DNA from: Mucilaginibacter conchicola | GTDB lineage: Bacteria; Bacteroidota; Bacteroidia; Sphingobacteriales; Sphingobacteriaceae | Assembly (NCBI RefSeq): GCF_003432115.1 | Contig: NZ_QWDC01000003.1 | Location: forward strand, 1-64,000 | Direction of reading: 5' to 3' | Length of the DNA stretch: 64,000 nt | The notes under the pieces: generated by a model | Told to the model about the DNA's origin: nothing | The model's database searches: none | The model's input: the letters and a program-made list of their open reading frames with translations, nothing else | Position numbers and translations under genes: made by a program | Shown: positions 62,601 to 64,000 of the stretch, piece by piece | Position numbering within the stretch: position 1 is the stretch's first letter | How the letters are laid out: each line of letters opens with the position of its first letter

Positions 62601-62888
62601 TTCAAAATTGGTAGCGGTAAACGTAAACAAGTTATCACCTTTACGTATGACATTGTTAACCTTACCAACCTGTTAAACAAGAAATGGGGTCAATACTATT
62701 TCTCTGCTAACACTTATAACTCAACATCAAGCGTTGGTTTAACCCCTGTAAAAGCGGGTACACCAAGTTTCGCGAATGCTGCAACAACGTATCCGAAATA
62801 TACGTTCGCAGATCCGGGACTGCCTTACTCTGTTGATCTGTTCGCTTCACGCTGGCAGATGCAGTTTGGCTTACGCTACGCATTCTAA
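59610..62888 (+). CDS. Oar-like TonB-dependent receptor
   Basis: This 1092-residue outer membrane protein has a signal peptide ending AAANAQ and a carboxypeptidase-D-like domain (ISGKVVDQRGQSMPGVTVSV). The plug region follows (YNNVTLDGAINNDAIGF, VLVAPYDIKIGNVLGGSINA), then a long barrel ending in the aromatic LRYAF. It is of the Oar/CarboxypepD_reg type, without a SusD partner, and so probably does not import a SusCD-type glycan. Candidate cargoes are proteins, peptides or metals. Monocistronic, with a terminator. Confidence 0.95.
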   Translation: MKKFYLIIVTLFLAAAANAQITTATISGKVVDQRGQSMPGVTVSVLNNSTGTRYGSQTNADGRYTIPNINPGGPYTISATFVGSKKDERNDVTLSLGSATYNFQLADETTALKEVRVVAGASKTGASTRIGQNQIRNMPTINRSLQDLTRTTPQSNNNSFQGTNYRYNNVTLDGAINNDAIGFSPSLGGQNNASGQVGSSTRTSPISLDAIQDIQVLVAPYDIKIGNVLGGSINAVTRSGTNDVTGAIYGYGRGAFLVGPNNAAAAAGGDGSKLPSTFHDYQTGIRLGLPIIKNKLFFFTNEELARRQDPVVRGLDHNGAANILSQADGDKLTAAFKAFTNGIDPGTYRDTYIYSKSNKFFNRLDWNISDFNQLTIRNNTITSTATNLERDQQNFRFSGIDYTSHNNSTSTVAELKSRLSNTVNNSLVLGYSNVHDFRDPNSDPSLPQIEITGRKPGTTIFMGTDREAAIFDMHQKTAEFTDNLTWTKGRHNFTFGTHNEFYNITYNFVNAWNGRVAYNSIEDFVANNPSRVRTNFNYINNTRDYILNNPSAQFKVNLLSLYGQDEIQVTDNFKVTAALRVDYANVPNKQPLSDKTTNAPVDSHYGTTFNYTKPKDIKQNYLNNYEFNPRVSFNYDINGDQSVILRGGSGLFTGRVPFAWFGYAFYNNGKTYCAYDVKAAGSPGTNPVQTAPNGELNYVNKQVPAVNTSATGPTQVDLIDNNFKMPQVWRSSLALDYTTANQWRFTVEGIYTKVIHDLKFQQVNTVDQVTYYPYDTQHQQPIFINQKVNSSYTNAYLLSNTNQGYRYSVTAQVAKNTQFNPNNALNFTVAYTYGHSKDVTNGIRNSMESNWQLNQALNPNNPGLANSNFDIRNRIVSTLNFKHDWDAAQNMTANFSFFFSSQSGNPYTYGFYPNAIDGTGQQVSLAYIPKKGETVNFFSDIPATGTSPAQSAVQQAAAFDAFIDNSKYLSSRRGNFTQRNEAFTPWNNQLDFRFAQDFKIGSGKRKQVITFTYDIVNLTNLLNKKWGQYYFSANTYNSTSSVGLTPVKAGTPSFANAATTYPKYTFADPGLPYSVDLFASRWQMQFGLRYAF

Positions 62889-62935
62889 TGGAAATTCTTT
62901 TTCACGCGTTCTTTATAATTTAATTTAATCAAAAC

Positions 62936-62963
62936 GCCCGCGATGCAAATTGCGGGCTTTTTG
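62936..62963 (+). terminator. Terminator of the Oar-like receptor gene
   Basis: GCCCGC/GCGGGC around GATGCAAATT, followed by TTTTTG. Confidence 0.8.
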
Positions 62964-62993
62964 CGTTTAAGCCCCACCCAACTTATAAAAGCG

Positions 62994-63088
62994 CGTCATT
63001 GCGAGTTACGAAGCAATCTCTTCAGGACAAGTTAACGCCGTGTATGATGGAATTGCTTAAAGAGATTGCTTCGTGCCTTGCAATTACG
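62994..63088. repeat. Interspersed palindrome A, GAAGCAATC subtype
   Basis: CGTCATTGCGAGTTACGAAG at the left pairs with CTTCGTGCCTTGCAATTACG at the right, with some mismatches. Same subtype as 38403-38497. Confidence 0.85.
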
Positions 63089-63121
63089 CTTTGGGAATAT
63101 CGGTGAAAGGCTTTTGGCGTT

Positions 63122-63141
63122 GCCCCGATATATATCGGGGC
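63122..63141. repeat. Perfect 20-bp palindrome
   Basis: GCCCCGATATATATCGGGGC is its own reverse complement. It sits between two A-type palindromes in a 667-bp gap with no gene. Confidence 0.85.
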
Positions 63142-63303
63142 TCGTGCTATCCGCTCATACGCGCACAGGCTTTAGGCGCAAGGCCGGTATCCGCTGCTAT
63201 CACTAACGCAAGTCGTCCGGATCAGAATTGACAGAATTTTCTTTTCGCTGCAAACGACACATGCGGCACGCGTGCGCCAGCTAAGGGAATTTATACAACA
63301 CCG

Positions 63304-63395
63304 CGTCATTGCGAGCGTAGCGTGGCAATCCCCAATCTACAGATCGGCTCTGTATACCGAAGATTGCCACGTCGCTACGCTTCCTCGCAATGATG
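63304..63395. repeat. Interspersed palindrome A, GGCAATC subtype
   Basis: CGTCATTGCGAGCGTAGCG at the left pairs with CGCTACGCTTCCTCGCAATG at the right, and TGGCAATC pairs with GATTGCCA. Similar to 11534-11628. Confidence 0.88.
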
Positions 63396-63407
63396 TGTAA
63401 AGGGGAG

Positions 63408-63463
63408 AAGCTCACCCTCTTTGCGAAACAAAGAGGGTAGCGCACGAAGTACCGTGGGGTAAG
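63408..63463. repeat. G/C-rich repeat B, short copy
   Basis: The segment has the hairpin ACCCTCTTTG/CAAAGAGGGT and ends in CCGTGGGGTAAGT. It follows an A-type palindrome. Confidence 0.55.
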
Positions 63464-63480
63464 TAAACTATCCAAACAAA

Positions 63481-63512
63481 AAAAGTCCTCTCCAAACCGG
63501 CGAGGACTTTTT
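63481..63512 (-). terminator. Terminator of msrB (minus strand)
   Basis: AAAAGTCCTC/GAGGACTTTT around TCCAAACCGGC. On the minus strand it is followed by TTTTTTG, downstream of msrB. Confidence 0.85.
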
Positions 63513-63517
63513 GTATT

Positions 63518-63557
63518 CTAAAGCCCTCCCCTTCAGGGGAGGGTTGGGTGGGGCTTT
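63518..63557. repeat. G/C-rich repeat B, short copy
   Basis: AAGCCCTCCCCTTCAGGGGAG followed by GGTTGGGTGGGGCTTT matches the middle of 35338-35460. It reaches the stop codon of msrB. Confidence 0.65.
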
Positions 63558-64000
63558 ACTTCCCTAATCCATCCGGTTCAAAATCCAACGATACCGAGTT
63601 CATGCAGTAGCGCTTGCCGGTAGGTTTTGGGCCGTCATCGAAGATGTGGCCAAGGTGCGAATCGCAACGGGCGCAAAGTACTTCGGTACGGTCCATGCCA
63701 TAAGAACGGTCTGTTTTGTACCTCACCGCATCCTTGCGCGATGGCTCAAAAAAGCTTGGCCAACCACAGTCGCTGGCAAACTTGGCATCAGAACGGAAAA
63801 GCTTGTTGCCGCAAACCGCGCAGTAATAAGTACCTTTTGCAGTAGCGTTCCAAAACTTGCCGGTAAAAGCGCGTTCGGTATCGGCCTCGCGGGCGGTGGC
63901 GTATAATGCGGGCGGCAATATCTTTTTCCACTCGGCATTGGTAACGTTTAAATGTTTGGTATCGGTGTTAGAGTAATAAGGGTTGTTGGCGTGCCCTTTA
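63556..64000 (-). CDS. msrB: Peptide methionine-(R)-S-oxide reductase, 5' end outside the window
   Basis: The reading frame stays open to the window edge. The frame upstream of position 63918 reads KGHANNPYYSNTDTKHLNV and then TNAEWKKILPPALYA, which is normal MsrB sequence, so the true start is beyond 64000. The visible part has two zinc CxxC pairs (YYCAVCGNKLF, VLCARCDSHLG), the CGWPSF motif and the catalytic cysteine in GKRYCMNSVSLDF. It reduces methionine-R-sulfoxide in proteins. Confidence 0.95.
   Translation of the reverse strand, partial: KGHANNPYYSNTDTKHLNVTNAEWKKILPPALYATAREADTERAFTGKFWNATAKGTYYCAVCGNKLFRSDAKFASDCGWPSFFEPSRKDAVRYKTDRSYGMDRTEVLCARCDSHLGHIFDDGPKPTGKRYCMNSVSLDFEPDGLGK

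Noticed and set aside
63281..63475. 64-codon open frame on the minus strand.
   Set aside because: It is made almost wholly of palindrome A and repeat B sequence and has no protein pattern.
1..64000. Possible CRISPR array or phage/ICE region.
   Set aside because: No regular repeat-spacer pattern, integrase, relaxase or transposase was seen; the dispersed repeats are palindromes at irregular distances.

Overview
The window looks like a chromosome segment of a Bacteroidota bacterium of the Sphingobacteriaceae, probably close to Mucilaginibacter or Pedobacter. This is inferred from a SusC/SusD pair, TonB-linked receptors with carboxypeptidase-D-type plugs, many secreted glycoside hydrolases, Bacteroidota-type promoter elements (TTTG and TAnnTTTG), a fused ornithine/glycine-lipid-type acyltransferase and typical interspersed palindromes. 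About 51 protein genes and one tRNA-Arg(CCG) are supported. I see no phage, integrase, transposase, rRNA, CRISPR array or replication origin.

Layout. 1-6.1 kb: two divergent AraC-type genes, one of them a membrane-spanning regulator with a CBM9-like sensor, followed by a two-gene glycosidase unit (six-hairpin enzyme and GH172). 6.1-14.9 kb: a minus-strand operon of a nucleotide pyrophosphatase-like enzyme with two paralogous small secreted proteins, a beta-lactamase-fold hydrolase, an NagX/HGSNAT-like membrane protein, a fused O-/N-acyltransferase for aminolipids, a helix-hairpin-helix protein and apt. 15.2-32.7 kb: a saccharide-utilisation region with GH31, a small secreted protein, a membrane-bound TPR/DUF6377-type regulator, SusC, SusD, an SRPBCC/GyrI-like protein, a very large FG-GAP/UnbV double propeller, a vanadium-haloperoxidase-fold lipoprotein and a GH65 hydrolase. 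33-43.8 kb: NHL propeller, sphingomyelin-synthase-like PAP2 protein, cupredoxin, GAF histidine kinase, sugar isomerase, Crp-like regulator, AhpD-like protein, GH127, class I aldolase and a response regulator. 44-64 kb: M13 peptidase, tRNA-Arg, a MESH1-like HD hydrolase, a TetR/aldo-keto reductase unit with two candidate operators, a pair of homologous membrane proteins, AraC/SDR, thioesterase, class I FBPase, an alternative RpoD-like sigma factor, Lrp, HupE-like protein, M1 peptidase, an Oar-like receptor and the 3' part of msrB.

How the genes work together. The central region reads as one alpha-glucan or alpha-glucoside system: SusC/SusD import and surface binding, GH31 and GH65 cleavage, and a DUF6377-type regulator directly upstream of SusC. 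The FG-GAP/UnbV and haloperoxidase-fold genes, in tight operon spacing with GH65, are the least explained part and the best candidate for something undescribed. A second, smaller sugar unit (CBM9-AraC, six-hairpin enzyme, GH172) may act on furanosides. Class I aldolase and FBPase suggest gluconeogenic capacity.

Between genes, the DNA is rich in repeats: at least nine copies or half copies of an imperfect palindrome with GTCATT...AATGAC ends, a second G/C-rich family ending in GGGGTGAGT, and a roughly 440-bp composite element bounded by two hairpins, present once in full and twice as partial copies. All calls are from reading the sequence; no database search was possible.
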